Program-made: the position numbers and the translations under genes
NCBI GenBank assembly: GCA_002344825.1
Contig: DDUN01000003.1
Span: 1 to 64,000, forward strand
Origin: Candidatus Multiplicimicrobium inquinatum
Lineage (GTDB): Bacteria > Omnitrophota > Omnitrophia > Omnitrophales > Aquincolibacteriaceae
Length of the DNA: 64,000 nucleotides
Direction of reading: 5' to 3'
In this document: positions 25,629 through 34,188 of the stretch, piece by piece
Layout of the letters: every line of letters begins with the position of its first letter
Position numbering within the stretch: position 1 is the first letter of the stretch
The notes under the pieces: generated by a model
What the model saw: only the letters and a program-made list of their open reading frames with translations
Database searches by the model: none
What the model was told of the DNA's origin: nothing

Positions 25629-26900
25629 ATGAAATTGACAACTTCTTTTCTCTTATTGTCAGTTTGGATGATGTATGTGGGGGCCGCTCGAAAATGGTTT
25701 TTGCCGAATTTTCCTGATCAGTTGTTTGTTTCCCTTATTTTTTTTGCTGTCTTGTTGTATGTCTCAATTGGGTTTAAAATTTTTTTAAAATCTCCTTGTC
25801 CGCGTTGGTTCTACTTCTATTTTTTGGCTATCTTTTTCTGGGGAGTTATAGGAACTATTTATTCCAAGGTATCCAACCCTATGGTTTTACTTTGCGGGCT
25901 CAGCAACTACTTTTCGTTTTTTCCGCTTTGTCTTGCTGCTGCCTTCGTATTCCGCGATAATGATCAGCTCATAGAGTTTTTTAAAAAGATGGCTTATTTT
26001 ACCGTGCCTGTTTTGATTTTGGGTTTTTTGCAGTACAGTAGTCCGGCAGATAGTTTGATTAATAAATATGTTGATAGTGAAAAGTTTGTTGCCACGATGG
26101 GTGGGCAATATGCCAGGGTAACAGGCACTTTCTCGTATATTGCGGGCTATTCAATTTTTTTAACGTTTGCTTTTACGATAACTCTCGGTGCTGTCGTAAT
26201 GAGAGCTAATTTGAAGGAGGTTGTTTTATTGGGCGGCTTTTTAGTAGGAGTTTTTTTGAACGCGCTTATGACTGGGTCTAGAACGGCAGTCTGGTGGTGT
26301 ATTATTAATTTGTCTTTATTTTTAGGGGTCTATTGTTTTTTGAAACTAAAATCTCTTATACCAACCTTGTTTAAGCTTAGTCTGGTGTTTGCGCTTGGAT
26401 TTTATTTGCTCTCTCAAAATCCTCAAGTGAATCAAATTTATAGCGCATTTTCAAGCCGAGCGCACGCATTCAGTGAAGAAATAACAAACAGACTTGACGA
26501 CAACTTTACGCCGTTTAAATTCTTAAACCAAGCGGGTCTTATTGGCTATGGAATGGGGACGACTTATCCGCCATCTTATAGATATATTAAGAATTGGCAT
26601 GACATGACTCAAGATTTTGAAGAAGAGCCTGAGAGGGTTCTGTTGGAGCTCGGGCTCGTTGGTTATCTGCTCGTGTATTCGTGGCGATTTCTGATTTTTA
26701 TTTACTGCTTGTCCATTTGTTTTAAGTTAAGGAGATTTCGGGAGTTTGGGTTGGTATTAAGTCTTACTATTTATCAGGTCTCTTTTTTGCAGATGAATCA
26801 TTTGCTTTTTAATGCTACTTCTTCTTTTTTATACTGGTTTGCGATAGGGTGTGTTGTGTTGATTCGTCATAACCGTTTGAAAGCAGAATTTAATAAATGA
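25629..26900 (+). CDS. O-antigen polymerase/ligase-like membrane protein, second copy
   Basis: A 423-residue polytopic protein with about eleven hydrophobic segments. The periplasmic loop NRLDDNFTPFKFLNQAGLIGYGMGT... near 290-330, together with TGSRTAVWWCIINLSLFLG near 215, places it in the Wzy/WaaL/ExoQ superfamily. With the protein at 22294 it gives two candidates for polymerase and ligase roles; the sequence alone does not assign them. Its stop overlaps the next gene by four bases (ATGA). Confidence 0.8.
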   Translation: MKLTTSFLLLSVWMMYVGAARKWFLPNFPDQLFVSLIFFAVLLYVSIGFKIFLKSPCPRWFYFYFLAIFFWGVIGTIYSKVSNPMVLLCGLSNYFSFFPLCLAAAFVFRDNDQLIEFFKKMAYFTVPVLILGFLQYSSPADSLINKYVDSEKFVATMGGQYARVTGTFSYIAGYSIFLTFAFTITLGAVVMRANLKEVVLLGGFLVGVFLNALMTGSRTAVWWCIINLSLFLGVYCFLKLKSLIPTLFKLSLVFALGFYLLSQNPQVNQIYSAFSSRAHAFSEEITNRLDDNFTPFKFLNQAGLIGYGMGTTYPPSYRYIKNWHDMTQDFEEEPERVLLELGLVGYLLVYSWRFLIFIYCLSICFKLRRFREFGLVLSLTIYQVSFLQMNHLLFNATSSFLYWFAIGCVVLIRHNRLKAEFNK

Positions 26901-28138
26901 AAAAAAATCTAAGAGTAGCTGTTTGCCACCCTTTAAAGCAGCATTCGCATCAGTTGGCATTTGGGCTGGCAAAAAGCGGCATTTTGAGTGTCTATATTTC
27001 GGGTTCACCCGTTTTAAAAAAGCATCAACAGTGGGTGTCATTTTTTTTGGGTGGAAAATCTCTTCGCACCATTAATGGTTTTCCCGAAGAACATGTTTGG
27101 TGGGTTCCTGCCGGGGTTATTTTTTATTTTCTTGCCGGTAAAATCAGTAACAAAACAATCAAATCATTTTTTACTTTTGCAGGCAATTGGTTTTCAGACT
27201 TTATTTATTCCCTCGTTATTCCATGGAATGAAATTGATATGGTTGTCGGCTATGAGGAAGCGTGTAGGAGTGTTTTTTTGCGGGCAAAAAAAATGGGAAA
27301 AATTACTGTGTTAGATGCTGCAAGTTTGCACTACCAAGCGCAGGATAAATATTTTACAGGCTATGCGGAGCCTGATTTTTTACATACGATTAAGAATAAA
27401 ATAAAAAAGATGGAGCTAAGCTTAACCGATCACGTTATTACTCTAACGACGCTTGCTCAAGAAGGCTATGTTGAATCGGGCGTGCCATTTGAAAAAACAT
27501 CAGTATTGCATCTTGGTGTTGATATTGAAATATTCAAACCTAAAATGCATGCTGCTAATTTTTGGTCTGAAAAAAAGACATTTGATTTTGTTTTTTGCGG
27601 CAATTTTTTTGTGAGAAAAGGTTTGGATATTCTTATTGAAAGCTTTCGAATCGTTTCCGAAGAACATCCCGAGGCGTATTTATCGGTTATTGGTGATTGC
27701 GGGGAGCTGTCAGAAGCTCTTGCTAATGGAAAGAATATCAAAATTTTAGGGAAAAAAAGCCAAAAAGAAATAGCGGCAATTTATCAAGATACGGATTGTT
27801 TTGTGCTTCCATCGCGGCATGACTCCTGTTCAATGGCAGTTTTGGAAGCTATGGCTTGTGGATTGCCTGTGATTCTTTCAGATCAGAATGGGGCAAAGGA
27901 TTTTGTTGTGGATTCAAAAAATGGCTGGGTTGTTAAAGTAGCCGATGTAGATGAACTTGCGAATAGAATGCTTTGCTGTATAAAAGACAAAGGCAAGCTG
28001 CATGAAATGAGACCGCTTTGCAGGGAGACAGCAGAGAGCCACACATGGGAAAGATATTATGCGGACGCTACTAATTTGATTTGTAGAGTTTCAAGCTTAT
28101 TAGAGGTGAGAGAAAATGATAATAAAAAAAGTGCGTGA
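26897..28138 (+). CDS. Glycosyltransferase family 4
   Basis: A 413-residue retaining GT-B enzyme. The N-terminal acceptor domain starts RVAVCHPLKQHSHQLAFGLA. The C-terminal half has VLHLGVDIEIFKPKMH, FVFCGNFFVRKGLDILIESF, and the E-x7-E region FVLPSRHDSCSMAVLEAMACG with GLPVILSDQNGAKDFV. Typical GT4 length. Its start overlaps the preceding stop, and the acyl carrier protein gene begins 23 bases before its own stop. Confidence 0.9.
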   Translation: MKKNLRVAVCHPLKQHSHQLAFGLAKSGILSVYISGSPVLKKHQQWVSFFLGGKSLRTINGFPEEHVWWVPAGVIFYFLAGKISNKTIKSFFTFAGNWFSDFIYSLVIPWNEIDMVVGYEEACRSVFLRAKKMGKITVLDAASLHYQAQDKYFTGYAEPDFLHTIKNKIKKMELSLTDHVITLTTLAQEGYVESGVPFEKTSVLHLGVDIEIFKPKMHAANFWSEKKTFDFVFCGNFFVRKGLDILIESFRIVSEEHPEAYLSVIGDCGELSEALANGKNIKILGKKSQKEIAAIYQDTDCFVLPSRHDSCSMAVLEAMACGLPVILSDQNGAKDFVVDSKNGWVVKVADVDELANRMLCCIKDKGKLHEMRPLCRETAESHTWERYYADATNLICRVSSLLEVRENDNKKSA

Positions 28139-28364
28139 GTTTATTTTAAAAAAAGTGGAAGCGCAAGGCGTTCAAGATATACCAGATGACGCCAAGTTGA
28201 TTGAGTTGGGAATATTGGATTCATTTCTAGTTGTTGAGTTGATGACTTACATCGAAGAACAGTTTCGCATCAAGATTGATGTTTCAGATTTGACAGAAGA
28301 AAATGTTGCTACTTTGAGACACATAGAAAAATTTGTTTTGGAAAAAATCAAGAGCGTGGAATAG
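28116..28364 (+). CDS. Acyl carrier protein (DltC/PCP-like)
   Basis: An 82-residue carrier protein. The phosphopantetheine-accepting serine is in ELGILDSFLVVELMTYIEEQ at about residue 36; the surrounding helices (FILKKVEAQGVQDIPDDAKL, EENVATLRHIEKFVLEKI) are standard. The IEEQF-IKIDVSDLTEENVATL pattern is closest to stand-alone carrier proteins that partner with separate adenylation enzymes (DltC-like) rather than fatty-acid AcpP. The natural partner in this window is the adenylation enzyme at 29935. The gene overlaps the preceding GT4 gene by 23 bases; a decayed SDR-like start follows it immediately. Confidence 0.88.
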   Translation: MIIKKVREFILKKVEAQGVQDIPDDAKLIELGILDSFLVVELMTYIEEQFRIKIDVSDLTEENVATLRHIEKFVLEKIKSVE

Positions 28365-28365
28365 G

Positions 28366-28534
28366 GTGATTGATTTGAGGGGGCACCGGGGCATTGGGCT
28401 AGGTTGTCTTCGGCAGAGTTTCAAAGCTAGAAATCAGAACAATGACAGATCTTTTCTGGTCGATCTGCACCAAAAGATGGTTTTTTCTGTTGGCGTCCTT
28501 AAAGGGCAAAAGAATATATCGAGGGCATTTTGAG
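28366..28534 (+). pseudogene. Possible remnant of a short-chain dehydrogenase start
   Basis: Starting at GTG 28366, two bases after the ACP stop, the frame reads VIDLRGHRGIGLGCL. SDR proteins of ACP-containing glycan clusters often begin M-I-D-L-x-G-K-x-A-L-V-T-G and continue R-G-I-G-L; here the intervening ~8 residues seem to be deleted, and the sequence after the motif is not SDR-like. This is a suggestive but short match. Confidence 0.3.
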
Positions 28535-29617
28535 ATGATATCGATCGTAGTTCCTTTTTTTAATATAAACGAACGATTTGAATTATTAGAAGGCTGCATA
28601 GAATCTATTTTGCTTCAAACTTCTAAAGACTATGAAATTGTTCTCATTGATGATGGAAGCACTGACGGTACAAGTCAAAGAGTTAGGGGTGGGCTCTGCA
28701 TTGATTTAAAAAAAAAACAAGTGCCTTTTATCTATAAAAGAATTGAGTGTAATCATGGAGTTTGTACGGCCAGAAACGCAGGTGTTGAGTTCGCGCGCGG
28801 CGAGATAGTCGCATTTTTAGATTACGATGATCTTTTGTTAAGTGAGTATGTTAAAAATATTACGGAATATTTCAAGAGGCCCAATAGTAAAGTATGGGCG
28901 GTTTGTTCCGCTTTTTACTATTCTAATTTTTATGGGTATGAAAAATTGAGTGGAGCGGTTTGTGAAGTTAATTTGGATGACTTCACGGAGACGCAGTTAA
29001 TAAGTTTTTTGATCGTAAACAATTTCCCATTCCCAATGGGAAGCGGAATAGCAATCAGAAGGCAGTATATGTTGGAAAACAAGGTGTTTTTTTCTGAAAA
29101 ATTGAATCGAGAAACTGCAGAAGATGTCGAGTTTGGCTTCCGCTTATTGAGTAGGAATGAAATGCCGCATTTTTTTTACAAAGAATTGATTGTTTGCCGA
29201 TCTTATTATTCCTTCTTATCAAGACGTCGTGGGGATCTGATAAGGACAGATCAAATGGAGCTATGTAAATATATGTATAAGCAGTCAGTAAGGAAGTTGG
29301 CTAAGCGAGCAGAGGCTAAGATGTCTCTTGAAGAACGGGTTCTCTTCCGAAGAAAGAGATGGGAGGCCATGAAGTACTTTCGCGTGCAGAGCTTGATTTT
29401 GAGAAGAAAATATAGTCAATGGTTTAAAATATCGCCTAATTTAAGAGTAGTAAAATTAGTGTTACGCATGTTTTTTATTTTTTTAGCGAAACATAGTTTT
29501 CTGGATGTGTTGGCGATGTGGAGTTTTTTGAAAACTAAAAACGATGACTCTGCATTGTCGCGTGTAAAAGAGCAGCTCCCAGGGATCGTTTTACGGTACA
29601 GAAAAGCTCTGCATTAA
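28535..29617 (+). CDS. Glycosyltransferase family 2
   Basis: A 360-residue GT-A enzyme. MISIVVPFFNINERFELLEG, IVLIDDGSTDGTSQRV, CNHGVCTARNAGVEFARGEI and VAFLDYDDLLLSEYV (metal-binding DYDD near 93) are clear. A mid-protein segment, NRETAEDVEFGFRLLSRNEM, carries the ED-type catalytic motif. I chose ATG 28535 because the family signature begins at residue 2; the frame is open upstream to an ATG at 28442, but that would add unrelated residues. The first ~40 bases are duplicated at 25552-25591. It lies between the carrier protein and its likely adenylation enzyme. Confidence 0.88.
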   Translation: MISIVVPFFNINERFELLEGCIESILLQTSKDYEIVLIDDGSTDGTSQRVRGGLCIDLKKKQVPFIYKRIECNHGVCTARNAGVEFARGEIVAFLDYDDLLLSEYVKNITEYFKRPNSKVWAVCSAFYYSNFYGYEKLSGAVCEVNLDDFTETQLISFLIVNNFPFPMGSGIAIRRQYMLENKVFFSEKLNRETAEDVEFGFRLLSRNEMPHFFYKELIVCRSYYSFLSRRRGDLIRTDQMELCKYMYKQSVRKLAKRAEAKMSLEERVLFRRKRWEAMKYFRVQSLILRRKYSQWFKISPNLRVVKLVLRMFFIFLAKHSFLDVLAMWSFLKTKNDDSALSRVKEQLPGIVLRYRKALH

Positions 29618-29644
29618 AAACACAGTCTCAAAGGGGTGTGTTTT
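29617..29644 (+). terminator. Weak hairpin after the GT2 gene
   Basis: AAAACACA (29617-29624) can pair with TGTGTTTT (29637-29644) around a 12-nt loop, directly at the gene's stop. The T-run belongs to the stem, so terminator strength is doubtful. Confidence 0.35.
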
Positions 29645-29934
29645 ACTCCGCATCTTTTTTAATTTAAATGGGAGGTGCTATATATAGAATTTTTTTTGAT
29701 TGTGCGCATGATTTAGTTTGCGTCAGCATTACTTTTGGATTATTCCAAAGGCAGAGATTTCTTTGATGCCGAAAGTAGAGCAACACGATCCGTTCACACA
29801 GATCATGGAATGATTTGATGCCTAAAATGTTTCTGAATTAGTACGAAAAGCTCAAAAAAACCGAAACTCTCTATTTGTCAGCATCTTGATTTAGGGTGTG
29901 AGGTTAAGGAAGTCTAGATAAACAATACAATGGT
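29645..29934. other. Intergenic stretch before the adenylation gene
   Basis: About 290 bases after the hairpin, with no recognisable gene or repeat. With the gap starting at the GT2 stop, it is the largest break between the carrier protein and the adenylation enzyme. A promoter for the adenylation/oxidase genes is likely here, but I cannot place -35 and -10 elements with confidence. Confidence 0.4.
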
Positions 29935-31446
29935 ATGACCAATTTTTTAACGCTACATCAATTGGTTCAACATTCAGCCAAGGCTTGTCCGTCTCAGGTT
30001 GCGATTTCCGGGCCCGATGGAGAGTATACATATCATGAAGCAGATCAATGGGCCAATCGAGTTGCCCATGCTTTGATATTGAATGGAGTCAAAAAAGGTG
30101 ATCGGGTTGGTGTGCACTTGGAACGCGGAGCAAAGTCTCTTATTCTTTTTCAGGGGATATTAAGGGTGGGTGCTATTTATGTTCCGATCGATAGTAAGAC
30201 TCCGATTCATGGGGTTAGTGAAATTATTTCCAATTGTTCGCCTTATGCGATTTTCACAACACAGAGCTTGTCTCAAGCGATTGTCCAGATTTGTACAAGT
30301 GAAGTTAAATATTTTACGCCGAGTCTTGGAAGCGACGACATCTTCAGTTGGGGCAATTTAAACACACAATCGTCCGAAGATGTATCAGGATTGCCTTTAA
30401 TTGATGAGCATGATCCTGCTTATATCCTCTACACGTCGGGTTCTACAGGCAAGCCAAAAGGTGTCTGTCTGAGTCATAAGAATGCTCTCTCTTTTATTTA
30501 TTGGGCGGCAACACTGACTCGTGCTCACCGCCGGCATGTTTTTGCCAATCACGCATCATTTAGCTTTGGTATTTCAGTTTATGATATTTATGTTCCTTTG
30601 CTGGTTTGCGCAAAAGTAGTCATAGTACCTGAGAGCATTACTTTTTTTGGGAAGAGTATGATGAATTTTATTGCAAAAGAAAATGTCACCCACTGGTATT
30701 CTGTTCCGACAGCGGTGCTTCTTATGATGGAATGCGAAAATTTCTTTGAATCAATAAAAAATCATATTGAGACGATGATGTTTGCGGGAGAGCCTTTTGC
30801 TAAAGCTCAAGTAAACAAGTTACGTAAAAATTTACCCGGTGTACAAATTATTAATTTTTATGGAGCTACTGAAACAAACGTGTCGTGTTACCATGAAATT
30901 AATGATGAAATCCCGGATTCGTTACCGGCCACGCCGATCGGCAAAGCCGCATGCTTGGATGAAATTTGGATTGATAATCAGGGCGAAGACCCAGATTTAA
31001 ACACCGGAGAACTTCTTATCAAGGGACCGACTGTCATGTTGGGTTATTGGGGTGGAGAATTAATAAGGGACCGTATATACCGGTCCAAAGATATTGTTCG
31101 AAGAGATAGCGATGGTGTTTTTCATTACATCGGCAGGACCGATAGAATCGTCAAAATTAAGGGGTATCGCGTTGCTTTATCAGAAATTGAGCAAACCATT
31201 CTTAGGCATCCAAACATCCGTGAAGCCGTTGTGTCTCTGGAAGGGGATGGTCTCAATGCGAAGCTTGTTGGGTATGCGACTCTTAAGGATCCTAATAGTA
31301 TTCCCGGTTTAATGGAGTTGAAAAAGCTGTGTGCTGATTATTTGGCTCCGTATAAAATCATTCATAAAATTAATTTTCTTCCAAGGTTTCCGCTTAATGC
31401 CAACGGTAAGGTGGATATAGCGGCTCTTATTAATCAAGGCAAGTAG
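29935..31446 (+). CDS. Stand-alone adenylation (AMP-forming acid:carrier ligase) enzyme
   Basis: A 503-residue ANL-superfamily enzyme that would activate a carboxylic acid with ATP and load it on a carrier protein, probably the ACP at 28116. Core motifs: YILYTSGSTGKPKGVCLSHK near 164-183, FSFGISVYDIYVPL near 209-222, NFYGATETNVS near 295, the hinge-region HYIGRTDRIVKIKGYRVALSE near 395-415 and the catalytic lysine in FPLNANGKVD (Lys492). In amino-acid-activating domains the second core segment reads F-D-x-S and its Asp binds the alpha-amino group; here that Asp is Gly212 (FGIS). This argues against a normal alpha-amino acid and for an acid without a free alpha-amine. It is followed by two flavin oxidases. 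No condensation or carrier domain is fused. Confidence 0.88.
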   Translation: MTNFLTLHQLVQHSAKACPSQVAISGPDGEYTYHEADQWANRVAHALILNGVKKGDRVGVHLERGAKSLILFQGILRVGAIYVPIDSKTPIHGVSEIISNCSPYAIFTTQSLSQAIVQICTSEVKYFTPSLGSDDIFSWGNLNTQSSEDVSGLPLIDEHDPAYILYTSGSTGKPKGVCLSHKNALSFIYWAATLTRAHRRHVFANHASFSFGISVYDIYVPLLVCAKVVIVPESITFFGKSMMNFIAKENVTHWYSVPTAVLLMMECENFFESIKNHIETMMFAGEPFAKAQVNKLRKNLPGVQIINFYGATETNVSCYHEINDEIPDSLPATPIGKAACLDEIWIDNQGEDPDLNTGELLIKGPTVMLGYWGGELIRDRIYRSKDIVRRDSDGVFHYIGRTDRIVKIKGYRVALSEIEQTILRHPNIREAVVSLEGDGLNAKLVGYATLKDPNSIPGLMELKKLCADYLAPYKIIHKINFLPRFPLNANGKVDIAALINQGK

Positions 31447-31457
31447 ACAGGAATTTT

Positions 31458-32939
31458 GTGACAAAATCGTTTGATGTTCTGATATGCGGCGCGGGAATTT
31501 CAGGTCTTTATTGCGGCCAAAGAATTCTTGAAGATGCCGCTCGCAAAGGAAGAAAAATCAGGGTCGGGATTATAGAGTCGCGCAGCAGGGTGGGCGGGCG
31601 TATTTGGACCACAAGGTTTCCTGAGTTTCCGGACACGAATTTGGAACTTGGTGCATTCCGATTTATGGAAAACCATCATTTGGTGGCTAAGCTTGTTAAA
31701 AAATATGGCCTCAAAACAGAGCTAGTTCATTCCGAAGACCAACAGCTTTATTTTTTGCGGGGCAAAAAGTACATTAAAAATAATGTGCGAGCCATTAACT
31801 CGGCATATCATTTGCAGCCTGCAGAGGCTGGAATGACCGCCGCGCAGCTTCTGGAATTTGCGATTAAAAAAGCAATGCCGGGGTACCGCTGGGATAGTTT
31901 TAAGGCCCCTCATGATCAAATTCAGCTAGCCTTGAAAAAGGCGGATGCATCAAATCTTGGTTTCAAGCACTTTTTATTGCAGTTTATTTCTAATGAAGCA
32001 TTTTGTTTAATCCGAGACAGCTCCGGATACGACTCCAGTTTTTTTAATTGGAATTCCCGCGAAGCGCTTGCTCATGTTGTTAACGACTTCGTGTTATCTC
32101 CGAAGTCATTTTCACTGCATGGCGGAAGTGATCAGCTAATAAAATCATTGAAAGCTGACTTTTTAGAATTGGGAGGAGAAATTTATTTAAATACAAGTTT
32201 GCAGAATTTTAACTTAGTCCGATCCGGCTCTGAACGCGTCATTCAGTGCGGTGTGTCTGACGGAAAGTCAAAAAAAACGCAACTGGTAAAAGCCAAAGAG
32301 CTAATTCTTGCCATTCCTCAAAAACCATTATTTCAATTAATGCATCGATCTCCGGCAATCCGAAGTCCCGAAGTGGATCGTTTGCTTAGTTCAGTTTATC
32401 CGCTCAATGCGGTAAAAATTTTTCTTGGCTATGATACGTCTTGGTGGAAGAAAGTCTGTCCTCAGGTGACCATGTCGATTTCAGATAGCCCGCTTCGGAA
32501 GACCTTTTATCAGTTGCCAACAAAGAAGGATGGGAAAAACAAGGGCGGTGTTTTACTTGCGGCATATTCGGATATGGAAAATTTTTACTTTTGGGATGGA
32601 CTCATGCCGCCAGCCTCCAGTGGAAACTCGAAAGACATGGCAGAGGTTAATAGTGCCGTGACGGCCATGCTGAGCCGGATGCATGGTGCTAAAGTGCCGG
32701 TTCCGGTTGCGGGAAAAATTATAAGATGGTCTACAGAACACGCCGGCGCGGCTTTTCACGCTTGGAAGCCGGGGGTGGATTGCATAAAGGTCAGAGAGAA
32801 CATCAGTAAGCCCGTTGCGGATGTTCCGGTTTATATTTGTGGTGAAGCGTATTCTTCTTATCAATGCTGGATGGAAGGCGCTTTAATTTCTGCCGATTCA
32901 ATGTTGAATAAGTACTTTGATAATACTAAAAAAAGGTAA
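31458..32939 (+). CDS. FAD-dependent amine oxidase family protein
   Basis: A 493-residue flavoprotein of the monoamine/L-amino-acid oxidase family. The dinucleotide-binding fold has VLICGAGISGLYCG at 8-21, IIESRSRVGGRIWTTRFPEF near 40-59 and LELGAFRFMENHHLVAKL near 64-81. The C-terminal flavin signature is VPVYICGEAYSSYQCWMEGA near 454-473, the usual G-E-A-x-S-x-x-Q-x-W-x-E-G-A. It would oxidise a C-N bond of an amine or amino acid to an imine; the substrate is unknown. Translation starts at GTG 31458, 11 nt after the adenylation gene, with AGGA upstream, so it belongs to the same unit. Confidence 0.85.
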   Translation: MTKSFDVLICGAGISGLYCGQRILEDAARKGRKIRVGIIESRSRVGGRIWTTRFPEFPDTNLELGAFRFMENHHLVAKLVKKYGLKTELVHSEDQQLYFLRGKKYIKNNVRAINSAYHLQPAEAGMTAAQLLEFAIKKAMPGYRWDSFKAPHDQIQLALKKADASNLGFKHFLLQFISNEAFCLIRDSSGYDSSFFNWNSREALAHVVNDFVLSPKSFSLHGGSDQLIKSLKADFLELGGEIYLNTSLQNFNLVRSGSERVIQCGVSDGKSKKTQLVKAKELILAIPQKPLFQLMHRSPAIRSPEVDRLLSSVYPLNAVKIFLGYDTSWWKKVCPQVTMSISDSPLRKTFYQLPTKKDGKNKGGVLLAAYSDMENFYFWDGLMPPASSGNSKDMAEVNSAVTAMLSRMHGAKVPVPVAGKIIRWSTEHAGAAFHAWKPGVDCIKVRENISKPVADVPVYICGEAYSSYQCWMEGALISADSMLNKYFDNTKKR

Positions 32940-32967
32940 ATAAGGATTTTGTTAACTCAATCTAAAC

Positions 32968-34188
32968 ATGAAAAGCTCTATGACTGATACCGATTTTGAT
33001 GTGATTATTATCGGAGGGGGAGTTATCGGTTTAAGTGCGGCATATTATTCGGCCTTTTCAGGAAAACGCACTTTGCTGTTAGAAAAGAATGATTTTTTTC
33101 ATGATCTGGGCAGTTCCGGCGGGAATTCACGTTTTTTCCGAGTTATGTACTCTGATCCGAAGTTGGCGAGGTTGTCTGAAACTTCATACTCTTTATGGAA
33201 GCAAGTCGAGAAGGAGACGGGGATTTCTGTTTTGAATGAGCAGCCATTGCTTTTTTATGGTAGTAGAAATGTAAAAGATACAGTCGAAGGAGACTTTAAT
33301 AATTCGGATCAAGTGATGAGGAAAATGGGAATTCCCTTTAAGTTTTTGAACTCAGCAGAGATTCAGAGACATTATAGTGTGTTTAAAAAATTGCCCGAAG
33401 AGTTTGTAGGGCTCATTCAGGAGAACTCAGCCGTTATTCAAGCCAGAAATGCCCTGCGCGCATTTCATCATCTGGCTAAAAATGCGGGTGCCAACCTCAT
33501 GACGAATTCTCCAGCTTCTATTTGTGATGTCTCAGATTCCGGAAAAATCATTACGATTAAAACCCCAACCGGTCTCTATCGTACATCATCGCTGATTTTG
33601 GCTCCCGGTGTTTGGACCAATGAAATCATTGCCCCTCTTAAAGTTCAATTCGATCTGACGATTTGGCAAATGACAGTTGGCTACTACGGAGTTGAGAACC
33701 CAAATCTTAATTACCCTTTTTGGTATGAATTTGGAGAGTCGGCTGTGGCCGGGCAAGGGTTGTATTATGGCTTTCCGGTTGGAACCGACTATGAGGGGTG
33801 TATTAAGGCTAGCTGTGATTTTACTTTTAATCAGTATGATAAAGTGCAGAGCTGTTCACGAATGGTAGATCCCAAAGCTCTTGAGATGATTTCTACCCAT
33901 TTGGTTAGAAGATTTCATGGAATTAACCCTTCACCAATGCACTCATCAACGTGCATGTACACAATGAGTAAAGACTATCGGATGATTTTAGGGTTGTTGC
34001 CGGGGTATAAAAATATTGCAATATTGACAGGGGAGTCGGGTAGAGCATTTAAATACGCCCCGATTTTTGGACGTATATTCAACAGCTTAGTAAGCGATGG
34101 TGACCCCATGTATGACATCGATTGTATTTCAATTAATAGACCCAATATATTCAATAGTTTTAAACAGGATGTAAAGCAATATGAGTGA
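32968..34188 (+). CDS. Sarcosine-oxidase-family flavoprotein, NikD-like branch
   Basis: A 406-residue flavoenzyme of the monomeric sarcosine oxidase (MSOX) family. FDVIIIGGGVIGLSAAYYSA at 10-29 binds ADP-ribose; FFHDLGSSGGNSRFFRVMYS near 43-62 is the family's R-x-x-R-x-x-Y region; STCMYTMSKDY holds Cys329, at the place of the covalent FAD cysteine; GRAFKYAPIFGRIF near 359-372 replaces MSOX's G-H-G-F-K-F. From memory, the FF...SGG...R pattern, the TIWQM segment with PFWYEF after it, and the AFK[YF]xPxFGRI ending with a following YDI are closer to NikD, which oxidises piperideine-2-carboxylate to picolinate, than to MSOX. This must be confirmed by alignment. It is 28 nt after the amine oxidase and overlaps the next gene by 8 bases. 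ATG 32980 is an alternative start. Confidence 0.82.
   Translation: MKSSMTDTDFDVIIIGGGVIGLSAAYYSAFSGKRTLLLEKNDFFHDLGSSGGNSRFFRVMYSDPKLARLSETSYSLWKQVEKETGISVLNEQPLLFYGSRNVKDTVEGDFNNSDQVMRKMGIPFKFLNSAEIQRHYSVFKKLPEEFVGLIQENSAVIQARNALRAFHHLAKNAGANLMTNSPASICDVSDSGKIITIKTPTGLYRTSSLILAPGVWTNEIIAPLKVQFDLTIWQMTVGYYGVENPNLNYPFWYEFGESAVAGQGLYYGFPVGTDYEGCIKASCDFTFNQYDKVQSCSRMVDPKALEMISTHLVRRFHGINPSPMHSSTCMYTMSKDYRMILGLLPGYKNIAILTGESGRAFKYAPIFGRIFNSLVSDGDPMYDIDCISINRPNIFNSFKQDVKQYE

Noticed and set aside
28442..28534. Upstream extension of the GT2 gene to an ATG at 28442
   Set aside because: The GT2 signature starts at ATG 28535; the extra residues are unrelated and lie in the decayed region after the ACP.
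29645..29934. Search for a small RNA or gene between the GT2 and adenylation genes
   Set aside because: No stable structure with a terminator and no coding signal was seen by eye.
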